A stretch of 64,000 bases of DNA, taken from contig NZ_JAHYSG010000017.1 in assembly GCF_022095675.1 (NCBI RefSeq), positions 79,587 through 143,586 on the forward strand, read 5' to 3'. The translations under genes were made by a program, and so were the position numbers. Source of the stretch: Dactylosporangium sp. AC04546 (GTDB lineage: Bacteria > Actinomycetota > Actinomycetes > Mycobacteriales > Micromonosporaceae). The notes beneath the pieces were generated by a model, which did no database searches, was not told where the DNA came from, and saw only the letters and a program-made list of their open reading frames with translations. Below, piece after piece: positions 54,566-62,887 of this stretch (positions within the stretch are counted from its first letter, which is position 1; each line of letters opens with the position of its first letter).

Positions 54566-54742
54566 TCAGCCGCGGCTGCCCTGCCGCCAGGAGAACGGGC
54601 CGGGCAGATCGACGCGGTTCTTCTTGCTCCGCGAGTTCCACGACCAGGGGCCCAGCTTGAAGCTCCACGAGGAGAACCCGTCCTGCGTGAAGTGGAAAAT
54701 GAACGGGCCGAACTTCTTGCTCTTCCGAAACTGCACAGGCAT
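54566..54742 (-). CDS. DUF4236-like small protein
   Basis: 58 residues: MPVQFRKSKKFGPFIFHF, then a Trp/Ser-rich middle and a basic end. The FRKSKKFGPF...GFSSWSFKLGPW pattern resembles the short DUF4236 domain. GAGAGGAG lies 6 nt before the ATG at 54742, which supports this start over a longer open frame. It is an independent antisense gene placed between gatA and gatB. Function unknown. Confidence 0.75.
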   Translation of the reverse strand: MPVQFRKSKKFGPFIFHFTQDGFSSWSFKLGPWSWNSRSKKNRVDLPGPFSWRQGSRG

Positions 54743-54820
54743 TTGTCGCTCCTCTCCAGGTTGCCAAGTGATACCCAATGCCGTGCGTGGATACACCAAG
54801 GCTGAAAGCAGGCGAAGACA

Positions 54821-56317
54821 ATGAGCACCGTAACGCAGCTGTCGTACGAGGAGGCGGTGGCCCGGTTCGAGCCGGTCATCGGCCTGGAGACCCACGTCGA
54901 GCTGGGCACCAACACCAAGATGTTCTGCGGCTGCCCGACCGCGTTCGGCGCCGAGCCCAACACGCAGGTCTGCCCGGTCTGCCTCGGCCTGCCCGGCGCG
55001 CTGCCGGTCGCCAACCGCGCCGCGATCGAGGCGACGATCCGCATCGGCCTCGCGCTCAACTGCTCGATCGCGCCGTGGGGCCGGTTCGCGCGGAAGAACT
55101 ACTTCTACCCGGACATGCCGAAGAACTTCCAGATCAGCCAGTACGACGAGCCTCTGTGCGTCGACGGGTACCTCGACGTCGACATGGACGGTTCACTGGT
55201 GCGGATCGGCATCGAGCGGGTGCACCTGGAGGAGGACACCGGCAAGACCCTCCACGTCGGCGGCGCGACCGGCCGCATCCACGGCGCCACCGAGTCCCTC
55301 GTCGACTACAACCGCGCCGGCATTCCGCTCGTCGAGATCGTCACCAAGCCGGTCCCCGGCACGGGCGCCCGCGCCCCCGAGATCGCCCGCGCCTACGTCA
55401 CCGAGCTGCGCGACGTCATCCGCTCCCTCGGCGTCTCCGACGTCCGCATGGAGCAGGGCTCCCTGCGCTGCGACGTGAACACGTCCCTGAACCGCCCCGG
55501 CGCCGACTGGGGCACCCGCACCGAGACCAAGAACGTCAACTCGCTGCGCAGCGTCGAGCGCGCCGTCCGCTCCGAGATCATCCGCCAGTCCGGCGTCCTG
55601 GAGTCCGGCGGCACGATCACCCAGGAGACCCGGCACTTCCACGAGGACACCGGCGAGACGACCTCGGGCCGCAGCAAGGAGACCGCGACCGACTACCGGT
55701 ACTTCCCGGAGCCCGACCTGGTCCCCCTCGCCCCGGCCGCTGATTGGGTCGAGTCGCTTCGTCTGGGGCTGCCCGAGCTGCCCCGGGTCCGGCGGGCCCG
55801 GCAGCAGGCCGAGTGGGGCTTCTCCGACCTGGACATGCAGTCGGTGGTCAACGCGGGCGCCGTCGAGCTCATCTCTGCCACGGTCGCGGCCGGCGCCTCC
55901 GCCGCCGCGGCCCGCAAGTGGTGGCTGGGCGAGCTGGCCCGCAAGGCCAACGAGACGGAGACCGAGCTGGAGTCGTTGGGCGTGACCCCGGCGGCCGTCG
56001 CCGAGCTTCAGGGCCTTGTCGACTCGGGCAAGATCAACGACAAGCTGGCCCGCCAGGTCCTTGAAGCCGTCATCGCCGGCGAGGGCACCCCGACGGAGAT
56101 CGTCGCGGCCCGTGGCCTGGAGGTCGTGTCGGACGAGGGCGCCCTGACCGCAGCCGTCGACGAGGCGATCGCCGCGAACCCGGACATCGCCGCGAAGGTC
56201 CGCGACGGCAAGCTGGCCGCGGCCGGCGCCCTGGTGGGCGCGGTGATGAAGTCCACCGGCGGCAAGGCCGACGCGAAGACCGTTCGCGAGCTGATCATCG
56301 CCCGCTTGACGTCCTGA
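54821..56317 (+). CDS. gatB: Glutamyl-tRNA(Gln)/aspartyl-tRNA(Asn) amidotransferase subunit B
   Basis: 498 residues. The cradle domain carries [18 protein letters not shown] and [21 protein letters not shown], standard GatB blocks, with zinc-type cysteines (CGC and CPVC). Helical and YqeY tail domains complete the protein (about 300-498; [18 protein letters not shown]). It binds Glu-tRNA(Gln) or Asp-tRNA(Asn), activates the acid with ATP and receives ammonia from GatA. Separated from gatCA by a terminator and an antisense gene, so it must have its own promoter in 54743-54820. A strong terminator follows. Confidence 0.97.
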   Translation: MSTVTQLSYEEAVARFEPVIGLETHVELGTNTKMFCGCPTAFGAEPNTQVCPVCLGLPGALPVANRAAIEATIRIGLALNCSIAPWGRFARKNYFYPDMPKNFQISQYDEPLCVDGYLDVDMDGSLVRIGIERVHLEEDTGKTLHVGGATGRIHGATESLVDYNRAGIPLVEIVTKPVPGTGARAPEIARAYVTELRDVIRSLGVSDVRMEQGSLRCDVNTSLNRPGADWGTRTETKNVNSLRSVERAVRSEIIRQSGVLESGGTITQETRHFHEDTGETTSGRSKETATDYRYFPEPDLVPLAPAADWVESLRLGLPELPRVRRARQQAEWGFSDLDMQSVVNAGAVELISATVAAGASAAAARKWWLGELARKANETETELESLGVTPAAVAELQGLVDSGKINDKLARQVLEAVIAGEGTPTEIVAARGLEVVSDEGALTAAVDEAIAANPDIAAKVRDGKLAAAGALVGAVMKSTGGKADAKTVRELIIARLTS

Positions 56318-56338
56318 CCCGCTGGTTGCCTCGTTGAG

Positions 56339-56368
56339 GGGGCGGCGCCCGAACGGGGGCGCCGCCCC
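56339..56368 (+). terminator. Intrinsic terminator after gatB
   Basis: GGGGCGGCGCCC (56339-56350) and GGGCGCCGCCCC (56357-56368) pair perfectly over a 6-nt loop, followed by TTTCG. Confidence 0.85.
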
Positions 56369-56412
56369 TTTCGCTATCGCGGCTCGCCGTTCTCGCCGCT
56401 CAGCTTGACTTC

Positions 56413-57085
56413 TGTCGGTCGACCGACCGACTTCTGTTCGCAGCGTCGGTCGGTCGCTCGACCAAATCTGTGTGCGCGGTGTTGATCGGTCGACCGACCG
56501 AATCTCCTTGCGCGGTGTCGGTCGGTCGCTCGACCGAGTGTCTTGCGCGGTGTCGGTCGGTCGCTCGACCGAGTGTCTTGCGCGGTGTCGGTCGGTCGCT
56601 CGACCGAGTGTCTTGCGCGGTGTCGGTCGGTCGCTCGACCGAGTGTCTTGCGCGGTGTCGGTCGGTCGCTCGACCGAGTGTCTTGCGCGGTGTCGGTCGG
56701 TCGCTCGACCGAGTGTCTTGCGCGGTGTCGGTCGGTCGACTGACCGAATCCTCCTGCGCTTCGTGATCCTCCTGCGCTTCGTGCGCGGTGTCGGTCGGTC
56801 GCTCGACCGAGCCTCTTTGCGCATCGTTGGTCGGTCGACTGACCGAATCCTTCTGTGCTTCGTGTGTGGTGTCGGTCGGTCGCTCGACCGAGTGTCTTGC
56901 GTGGGGTTGGTCGGTCGACTGACCGAATCCTTCTGTGCTTCGTGCGTGGCGTTGGTCGGTCGATCGACTGAGCCTGCCTGCGCGGCGTTGGTCGGTCGAC
57001 TGACCGAAACGCCCCCTGGACGCCCAGTTCGGTCGGTCGACCGACCGAACTCCCTCCGTAAGTTTGGTCGGTCGACTGACCGACG
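56413..57085. repeat. 35-bp palindromic minisatellite array
   Basis: About 17 copies of a palindromic core GGTCGGTCGNTCGACCGA(C/G) with short linkers fill the gap between gatB and the metallophosphoesterase gene. Six consecutive copies (56517-56726) are identical 35-bp units: GTCGGTCGGTCGCTCGACCG followed by AGTGTCTTGCGCGGT. Flanking copies are variants in which the centre is GACTGACC or GACCGACC and the linker reads CTTCGTGCG-like. Because 35 is not a multiple of three and all frames stay open, I regard it as non-coding. Each unit can form a hairpin or present a symmetric protein site. Confidence 0.92.
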
Positions 57086-57163
57086 CGGTGGGCCCGAGCA
57101 CAGGCGACACAGGGCGAGAGCAACAAAGCGATCCGCGCTCCCCGGAGCGGCTTCCCCGCATCC

Positions 57164-57223
57164 TCCATGATCAAGGGAAACTTCTGGTCGCTATGACAGC
57201 CAGATGTTTCCCTTGATCATGGA
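57164..57223. repeat. Long palindromic element, copy 3
   Basis: Perfect 18-bp arms (57164-57181 and 57206-57223; TCCATGATCAAGGGAAAC) flank a loop with TGGTCGCTATGACAGCCA. The loop is the reverse complement of that in the copy at 36045, so this copy is inverted. It stands directly after the 35-bp array and 13 bp before the end of the convergent gene. Confidence 0.85.
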
Positions 57224-57236
57224 CAGCGGCCGAGCC

Positions 57237-58943
57237 TCAGGAGCGGGACGGCGACGGCGACGCCGTCAACGAAGGCGACGGTGAGGACAGTGACGGCGAC
57301 GGAGTCGCGCCCGCCTTGGTGTCCTCGGGCACGATTCGCCGCTGGAGCGCCACCTCGGTCAGTCCTGTGCCGCCGACCTGAATGTCGTCGTACGCGGTCA
57401 GCTTGCGGTCCTTGTCGAAGTACAGGATGGAAAGCGCCAGCGGCAAAGGCTTCTCGCTCTCCAGCCCGCGCAGGCCCGCGCCGCCCGTCGAACCCTCGAC
57501 CATCAGCAGCGTGCGGTCCCGCAGAGGAGGCTGCGGCGAGACTGACGGCGACGCGGACGGTGATCCGGACGGTGATCCGGACGGCGACGCGGATGGCGAC
57601 TCCGAGGGGAGGACGATGGGGGCGGCGACCGGGCCGTACGGGTCCAGGCGCGTGATCGAGCGCTGGTGCCGGTGCCCGGCCAGGACCAGCGGCACCGTGC
57701 CGGCCAGGGGCTGGGCGGCCACCGGGTCGTGGACGAGCGCCACGTCGACGGGTTTGCCGCTGGAGCGGATCTTCTCGGCCAGCAGTTGGCCCGAGCTGAC
57801 GACCTGCTGGTGCTGCTCGTCGTTCGTCGCGTCGGTGGACTTGTCGGGGGTGAACCGCGGATCGCCGATGCCGGCGAAGGTCAGGCCGTCGACCGTCTTG
57901 ATCGAGTCGTCGAGGACGATCGCGTTGGGCTGGCGGCCTACGGCGGCCGCGGTGACCGTCGAGTCGTGGTTGCCGCGGACGTAGATGTACGGGATCTTGA
58001 GGCGGCTGATCTCGTTGACGTAGGACGCCTCGGGCTCGCTGCCCCAGTCGTTGATGTCGCCGGTGTCGACGATGATGTCGACGGCGAACTGGTCGGCCAC
58101 CGACCGGATCACGCCCCACGCCGCCGGGTTGAGGTGCAGGTCGGAGATGTGCAGGACCTTCGTCGTGCTGGTGTTCGGCTCGTAGACCGGCAGGGCGGAG
58201 ATCGTGCCGTAGAGCTTGCTGACGTTGAGCACGAGCTTCTGCAGCTGCGCGCGGTACTCCTCGTAGCGGTCGGTGATCCGCCGCGCGTCACCGATGATGG
58301 CGGGCGCGTTGACGAGCAGGCCGCGGTAGGTCGGCTCCTGGATCGCGGCCGGCTTGAAGGTGTACGCGGTCGCGGCGCCGGTCGAGGCGAGCACCGCGAT
58401 CACCACGAAGCCGGCGATGGCCGTCTCGCGGCGGGCCCGGAACACCAGGCCGACCAGCAGCATCGCGCCGAGGATCCCGGAGCCGGCGGTCTGCAGGGCG
58501 AGGCGGCGCACGCCCAGGTTGAGCTGGTCGACCGCGTCGTGGCTGACCTGCTCCAGGTTGCCGCCCCCGGCGACGACCGCCCGGGTGCGCGCCTCGTCGA
58601 GCGACTCCAGCCGGATGCGCAGGTGGGCCGGGCCGTCGTGGCTGTCGAGCTCCAGCGAGCCGAGCGGCGGGATCTCGACGGACGTGTCGCCGTACCACGA
58701 CGGGACCAGCGACAACTGCGCCCGGAACGGGCCGATGTCCTGGGTGGTGGTGCCGCCCAGCGTGACGCCGATGAACATGCCGATCACGGCCACGGCCACG
58801 ACCAGCACGCCGTGCAGGATCCGTTTGGTCCGGGCGAACCGGGGCAGCGGCGGATGGTGGCGCCGCCCGGCGGCCATGACGATCGCCCGGCGGCGGACCC
58901 GGGTGGCCGCCACAGCGGCCCGTCGGCGGAACGGTGACGTCAA
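57237..58943 (-). CDS. Membrane-anchored metallophosphoesterase
   Basis: Up to 568 residues. Membrane segments lie near 40-65, 155-175 and 180-200. A calcineurin-type phosphoesterase domain (about 265-430) has DLH (HISDLHLN), GDINDWG, GNHDS and GHRHQ, the full metal-binding set. A Ser/Pro repeat ([18 protein letters not shown], about 455-472) and a Ser/Pro C-terminus follow. The proposed start is a TTG at 58943 overlapping the upstream stop (TTGA); GTG 58913 or ATG 58877 are alternatives. Substrate unknown. Co-transcribed with the sorbosone-dehydrogenase-like gene. Confidence 0.85.
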   Translation of the reverse strand: MTSPFRRRAAVAATRVRRRAIVMAAGRRHHPPLPRFARTKRILHGVLVVAVAVIGMFIGVTLGGTTTQDIGPFRAQLSLVPSWYGDTSVEIPPLGSLELDSHDGPAHLRIRLESLDEARTRAVVAGGGNLEQVSHDAVDQLNLGVRRLALQTAGSGILGAMLLVGLVFRARRETAIAGFVVIAVLASTGAATAYTFKPAAIQEPTYRGLLVNAPAIIGDARRITDRYEEYRAQLQKLVLNVSKLYGTISALPVYEPNTSTTKVLHISDLHLNPAAWGVIRSVADQFAVDIIVDTGDINDWGSEPEASYVNEISRLKIPYIYVRGNHDSTVTAAAVGRQPNAIVLDDSIKTVDGLTFAGIGDPRFTPDKSTDATNDEQHQQVVSSGQLLAEKIRSSGKPVDVALVHDPVAAQPLAGTVPLVLAGHRHQRSITRLDPYGPVAAPIVLPSESPSASPSGSPSGSPSASPSVSPQPPLRDRTLLMVEGSTGGAGLRGLESEKPLPLALSILYFDKDRKLTAYDDIQVGGTGLTEVALQRRIVPEDTKAGATPSPSLSSPSPSLTASPSPSRS

Positions 58944-60118
58944 CTCTTTCCGGCCTCACCGACGTTGCTGATCACGATGCGCAGGATCTTGTCGTCGTCG
59001 GGCTTCGGGTTGCCGCGACCGTCCTTGTTGGACGTCGAGACCCAGACGCTGCCGTCGGGCGAGAGAGCAGCCGCGCGCAGCCGGCCGTGCGTGCCCTTCA
59101 GCAGCGCCACCGGCGCGCCGAAAAGTCCGCCCGCCTGCGTGACCTGCATGACGTACAACCGCTCGCCCTTCAGACATGAGGTCACCAGGTAGCCGTGCGT
59201 GAAGGCCAGGCCCGAGCACGACGCCTCGGAGGTCTTCCAGACCTGGATCGGATTGGTGTACTTCGGATCCGTGCCCTTGCCCTCGACGGCCGGCCAGCCG
59301 TAGTTCTTGCCCGGTTCGACCACGTTGAGCTCGTCCCATTCGCCGGCGCCGAACTCCACCGCGTACAGCCGCTGGTTGTCGTCCCAGGTGAAGCCTTGCA
59401 CGTTGCGATGTCCGTAGCTGTACACCGCGGTTCCGAACGGGTTACCGGGGGCCGGCTTGCCGTCGGCCTGGATGCGCAGGATCTTGCCGCCGAGGCTGGT
59501 GAGGTCCTGCGCGTTCTCCGGCTTGGCGGCGTCGCCGGTGGCCACGTAGAGGAACCCGTCGGGGCCGAAGTGGATCTGGCCGCCGTTGTGGATCCCGGAC
59601 TTCGGGATGCCGGTCAGGATCGGCTGCGGCGGCTGGCCGAGCACGAGCCTGGCGACCCGGTTGTCGTCCTTGGCCGTGTAGTAGACGAACACCGTCTTGT
59701 CGGTCTCGTAGTTGGGCGAGACGGCGATGCCCATGAGCCCGCCCTCGCCGCCCGGCACGACCTCGTCGATCTTCTGGAGCTCGGCGACCTGGAGCCCGTC
59801 GGAGGTCTGCTCCTTGCCGACCTTGAGGAGCCGCTTGGTGTCACGCTCGGTGACGAGTGCGGAACCGTCCGGCAGGAACGCGATGCCCCACGGCACCGAC
59901 AGCCCCTTCGCCAGGACGGTCGTGGCGACCTCGGCCTGGCCGCCGTCGTCGTCACCGTTCGAGGCGGAGACGGAGGGGTACGGCGAGAGCTTGGGCGGCG
60001 AGCCCAGCTCATCGGGCGGGGGAGGGCCGAACGAGCAGGCAGCGAGGGCCAGGACCGCCGGCAGCGTGCAGGCGGCCAGCAGGCTACGGCCAAGGTGTCG
60101 GTGGGTCCGGGCGCTCAC
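58940..60118 (-). CDS. Sorbosone/glucose dehydrogenase-family lipoprotein
   Basis: 392 residues from GTG 60118. A lipoprotein signal ends in LALAAC (Cys about 29). The beta-propeller domain has the family blocks [48 protein letters not shown] and [13 protein letters not shown] of PQQ-dependent soluble aldose dehydrogenases. It probably oxidises a sugar outside the cell; PQQ dependence is inferred from the family. TAGTCT ends 7 nt before the GTG, favouring this start. The next gene overlaps its stop. Confidence 0.88.
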   Translation of the reverse strand: MSARTHRHLGRSLLAACTLPAVLALAACSFGPPPPDELGSPPKLSPYPSVSASNGDDDGGQAEVATTVLAKGLSVPWGIAFLPDGSALVTERDTKRLLKVGKEQTSDGLQVAELQKIDEVVPGGEGGLMGIAVSPNYETDKTVFVYYTAKDDNRVARLVLGQPPQPILTGIPKSGIHNGGQIHFGPDGFLYVATGDAAKPENAQDLTSLGGKILRIQADGKPAPGNPFGTAVYSYGHRNVQGFTWDDNQRLYAVEFGAGEWDELNVVEPGKNYGWPAVEGKGTDPKYTNPIQVWKTSEASCSGLAFTHGYLVTSCLKGERLYVMQVTQAGGLFGAPVALLKGTHGRLRAAALSPDGSVWVSTSNKDGRGNPKPDDDKILRIVISNVGEAGKS

Positions 60119-60125
60119 CCGGCCA

Positions 60126-60131
60126 AGACTA
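60126..60131 (-). promoter_or_regulatory. -10 element TAGTCT, leaderless start of the sorbosone-dehydrogenase-like gene
   Basis: Read on the minus strand, TAGTCT ends 7 nt before the GTG at 60118. It supports that start over upstream in-frame codons. Confidence 0.55.
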
Positions 60132-60194
60132 GCTTCAGTCACAACGTGACGAGCCGCCTGGCGTACCACGCGTTCCAGTCCTCATCATCAACCC

Positions 60195-61106
60195 ATGAAG
60201 GTGTGGATTGCCCACGAGGCCGGGCGCGACCTGCTCGGCCCGCTGCCCGAAGGCTCCGTCGTCGAGGTCATGCCGGCGCCGGGCGAGCTGCCGTCGGACC
60301 CCGCCGACGTGGTCTTCTGGGTCCCGCCGTTCCTGGCCAAGCCCGATGTGGTGGCGCTGGTCGAGCGGATGCCGGCGCTGCGGGTCGTGCAGCTCATGAC
60401 GGCCGGCGCCGATGCCTGGGTCGGCCGGCTGCCGCAGCGGGTGACGCTGTGCGACGCGCGGGGCGTCCACGACTCGCCGACCGCGGAGTGGGTCGTCGCC
60501 GCGATCCTGTCCTATCTGCGGTGTTTCCCGGAGTTTGTCCGGGCCCAGGAGCGCGGGCACTGGGGGTACCGCCAAACCCCCGAACTCGCCGGCAAGCGCG
60601 TCCTCATCGTCGGCTCCGGCTCGATCGGCCGGGCGCTGGAGGCGCGGTTGCTGCCGTTCGAGGTGTCGGTCACGCGGGTGGCGCGGCGGGCGCGGCCCGG
60701 GGTGCACGGGGTCGACGAGCTGCCGGCCCTGCTGCCGTCGGCTGACGTCGTCGTGCTGCTGGTCCCTCTCACCGCCGAGACGACCGGACTCGTCGACAAG
60801 GGGTTTCTGCAGTACCTCGGGGACGGCGCGCTGCTGGTCAACGCCGCGCGAGGGCCGGTCGTGGACACCGCGGCCGTCACGGAGGAGGCGGTGACCGGGC
60901 GGATCGGCTTCGCCGCCGACGTCACCGATCCCGAGCCGCTGCCGGCCGACCACGCCCTGTGGCGGCTGCCGAACGTGCTGATCACGCCACACGTCGCCGG
61001 CTCGGTGCCGGGCCTGCACCGGCGGGCCTACGGGCTGGCCGGCGAGCAGCTGCGGCGCCTCGCCCGCCGGGAGGCGCTCGACAACGTCGTCAGCGACGGC
61101 TACTGA
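60195..61106 (+). CDS. D-2-hydroxyacid dehydrogenase, NAD(P)-dependent
   Basis: 303 residues, slightly short for the family (310-340). The Rossmann motif is VLIVGSGSIGRALEARL (about 136-152). Catalytic residues are recognisable: Arg in NAARGPVVDT (about 221), Glu/Asp in TDPEPLPADH and His in ITPHVAG (about 267). It should interconvert a 2-oxoacid and a D-2-hydroxyacid; substrate open. Its last 7 bp overlap the convergent PH-domain gene. Confidence 0.9.
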   Translation: MKVWIAHEAGRDLLGPLPEGSVVEVMPAPGELPSDPADVVFWVPPFLAKPDVVALVERMPALRVVQLMTAGADAWVGRLPQRVTLCDARGVHDSPTAEWVVAAILSYLRCFPEFVRAQERGHWGYRQTPELAGKRVLIVGSGSIGRALEARLLPFEVSVTRVARRARPGVHGVDELPALLPSADVVVLLVPLTAETTGLVDKGFLQYLGDGALLVNAARGPVVDTAAVTEEAVTGRIGFAADVTDPEPLPADHALWRLPNVLITPHVAGSVPGLHRRAYGLAGEQLRRLARREALDNVVSDGY

Positions 61107-61480
61107 GCCGTCTCCAGCTCCCGGCCGCTCGCCTTGACCAACCGGGGGAGGTCGGCGGCTCGGACGGCGTCGAGCGTGACCAGGTGGCCGTTGGCCAGCC
61201 GCGCCTGGACGGTGTCGCCCTGCGCGATCAACCCGTCGACGACGGCCCACGGGAAGCGGCGGCTGGCGAGCAGTGCGCGCACGGTGAAGCCGTCCTCGTC
61301 GACGTCGGTGCCGGCCCGCCAGGCCCAGACGGTCACGGCCAGCGGCAAGAACAGGATCGGGAGGAACCAGACACTCTCGGCGAGCAGCGGCACGGCGCCG
61401 ATCACGGTGATGCCGGCCGCGACGGCGATGGCGGCGTTGCGGCGGAACTTGACCTTGGCCTGGGTGCCCTTGGTGCTCAC
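61100..61480 (-). CDS. Small membrane protein with bacterial PH-like domain
   Basis: 126 residues. Two membrane segments (about 15-32 and 38-52) are followed by a compact domain with VDEDGFTVRALLASRRFPWA and AVRAADLPRLV, the pattern of bacterial PH domain family bPH_6. Many actinobacteria have such proteins; function unknown. The GTG at 61480 has GGGAGG 8 nt upstream. An ATG in the leader is out of frame. Confidence 0.8.
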   Translation of the reverse strand: MSTKGTQAKVKFRRNAAIAVAAGITVIGAVPLLAESVWFLPILFLPLAVTVWAWRAGTDVDEDGFTVRALLASRRFPWAVVDGLIAQGDTVQARLANGHLVTLDAVRAADLPRLVKASGRELETAQ

Positions 61481-61531
61481 CCGGCCATCCTCCCACCTTT
61501 CGTGGAACAGCTTTTTGTCGGTGGGTGGAGG

Positions 61532-61537
61532 CATACT
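61532..61537 (+). promoter_or_regulatory. -10-like element CATACT before the BNR-repeat gene
   Basis: CATACT ends 6 nt before the GTG at 61544. It lacks the first T of the consensus but keeps the A at position 2 and the T at position 6, with the usual spacing. Confidence 0.45.
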
Positions 61538-61543
61538 GGCGCC

Positions 61544-62605
61544 GTGAGCACACTTGTGATGATCGGCACAGAGAAGGGTCTGTTCCTGGCCCGCAGCGAT
61601 GACGACCGCAAGAGCTGGCAGCTGTCCGGGCCGCACCACGCCATGAATGCGGTCTACGCCGTCGCGGCCACACGCGACCGGCTGTATGCGAGCGTGACGA
61701 GCTCGCACTTCGGACCCAGCGTGGTCACCAGCGACGACCTCGGCGCGACCTGGCAGGAGCCGGACCACGCGCCCATCGCCTTCCCCGAGGACACCGACGT
61801 GGCGCTGGAGCGGGTCTGGCAGCTCGTCCCGGGCCCGCGGCTGTGGGCCGGTGTGCAGCCCTCCGCGCTCTTCGTCTCCGACGACGGTGGATCGACGTTC
61901 AGCCTGGTCCGTGGCTTGTGGGACCACCCGCACCGGCCGGAGTGGGGCGCCGGCTTCGGCGGCCAGGCGATCCACACGATCCTGCCGCACCCGACCGACC
62001 CGCAGCGGGTCCTGGTGGCGATGTCGACGGGCGGGGTCTACCGCACCGAGGACGGCGGGGCGAGCTGGACGCCGGCCAACCGGGGCATCAAGGCCTACTT
62101 CTTCCCCGACCCGTGGCCGGAGTTCGGGCAGTGCGTGCACAAGGTCGCCAGGCACCCCGACCGGCCCGACCAGCTGTTCGCGCAGAACCATCACGGTGTG
62201 TATCGATCCGACGACGGCGGCGCCCAGTGGACGTCGATCGCCGAGGGCCTGCCCGCCGACTTCGGCTTCCCGATCGTCGTGCACCCGCACCGGCCCGGCG
62301 TCGTCTACACGTTCCCGCTGACGGCCGACGGGATGCGGTTCCCGGCGGGGGAGCGCTGCCGGGTGTATCGCAGCGGCGACGCCGGAGCGACGTGGGAGCC
62401 CCTCACCGAGGGGCTGCCCGACGGCCCCTTCTATCCGGCGGTGCTCCGCGATGCCATGTGCACCGACGACGCCGACCCCGCAGGTGTGTATTTCGGCACG
62501 CGGTCCGGTGAGGTCTATGCGAGCGCCAACGAGGGCGATTCCTGGCGGCCGGTGGCGGCGCACCTCCCCGACGTGCTGAGCGTCCGCGCGGTGACCATCC
62601 CGTGA
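61544..62605 (+). CDS. BNR/sialidase-like beta-propeller protein, cytoplasmic
   Basis: 353 residues with repeated Asp-box motifs (SDDLGATW, SDDGGSTF, TEDGGASW, SDDGGAQW, SGDAGATW), one per propeller blade. This is the 'exo-alpha-sialidase/VPS10-like' fold, but the Arg triad of true sialidases is not evident, so the fold name should not be read as an activity. No signal peptide. It overlaps a MoaD/ThiS-like gene (GTGA), a pairing common in actinobacteria that suggests a shared but unknown role. Confidence 0.85.
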   Translation: MSTLVMIGTEKGLFLARSDDDRKSWQLSGPHHAMNAVYAVAATRDRLYASVTSSHFGPSVVTSDDLGATWQEPDHAPIAFPEDTDVALERVWQLVPGPRLWAGVQPSALFVSDDGGSTFSLVRGLWDHPHRPEWGAGFGGQAIHTILPHPTDPQRVLVAMSTGGVYRTEDGGASWTPANRGIKAYFFPDPWPEFGQCVHKVARHPDRPDQLFAQNHHGVYRSDDGGAQWTSIAEGLPADFGFPIVVHPHRPGVVYTFPLTADGMRFPAGERCRVYRSGDAGATWEPLTEGLPDGPFYPAVLRDAMCTDDADPAGVYFGTRSGEVYASANEGDSWRPVAAHLPDVLSVRAVTIP

Positions 62606-62883
62606 TCCAGGTGCTCGTGCCGGGCGCGCTGCGCGGCGAGACCGGCGGGGCCGGGCGGCTCTCGCTCGACACGCCGGGCGGGGTTACGCTCGGTGCCGTG
62701 TTGGACGAGATCGCCACCCGCTGGCCGCGCCTGGAGCGACGACTGCGCGACGAGCGGGGCGACCTGCGGCGATACGTCAACATTTATGTCGACGGCGAGG
62801 ACTGCCGGCGGCTGAGCGGCCTGACCACGCCGGTGCCGGCCGGCGCCGAGATCCAGGTGCTGCCGTCGGTGGCGGGAGGCTAG
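62602..62883 (+). CDS. MoaD/ThiS-family small sulfur-carrier-like protein
   Basis: 93 residues with the beta-grasp pattern (VNIYVDGEDCRRLSGLTTPV, then EIQVLPSVAGG). The C-terminal Gly-Gly is retained, so it could be adenylated and thiocarboxylated like MoaD or ThiS. No moaE, thiG or E1-like gene lies nearby. Coupled to the BNR-repeat gene in GTGA and followed 4 bp later by a membrane-protein gene. Confidence 0.88.
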   Translation: MIQVLVPGALRGETGGAGRLSLDTPGGVTLGAVLDEIATRWPRLERRLRDERGDLRRYVNIYVDGEDCRRLSGLTTPVPAGAEIQVLPSVAGG

Positions 62884-62887
62884 GACT

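Noticed and set aside
54566..54895. Longer 109-residue version of the DUF4236-like gene
   Set aside because: The strong ribosome-binding site is at 54749-54756, before ATG 54742, and the extension is antisense to the gatB start.
56413..57085. CRISPR array or repeat protein gene
   Set aside because: Units are contiguous with no unique spacers, and the 35-bp period shifts frame at every unit; no cas genes nearby.
61544..62605. Secreted sialidase
   Set aside because: Asp-boxes are present, but there is no signal peptide and no evident catalytic Arg triad.
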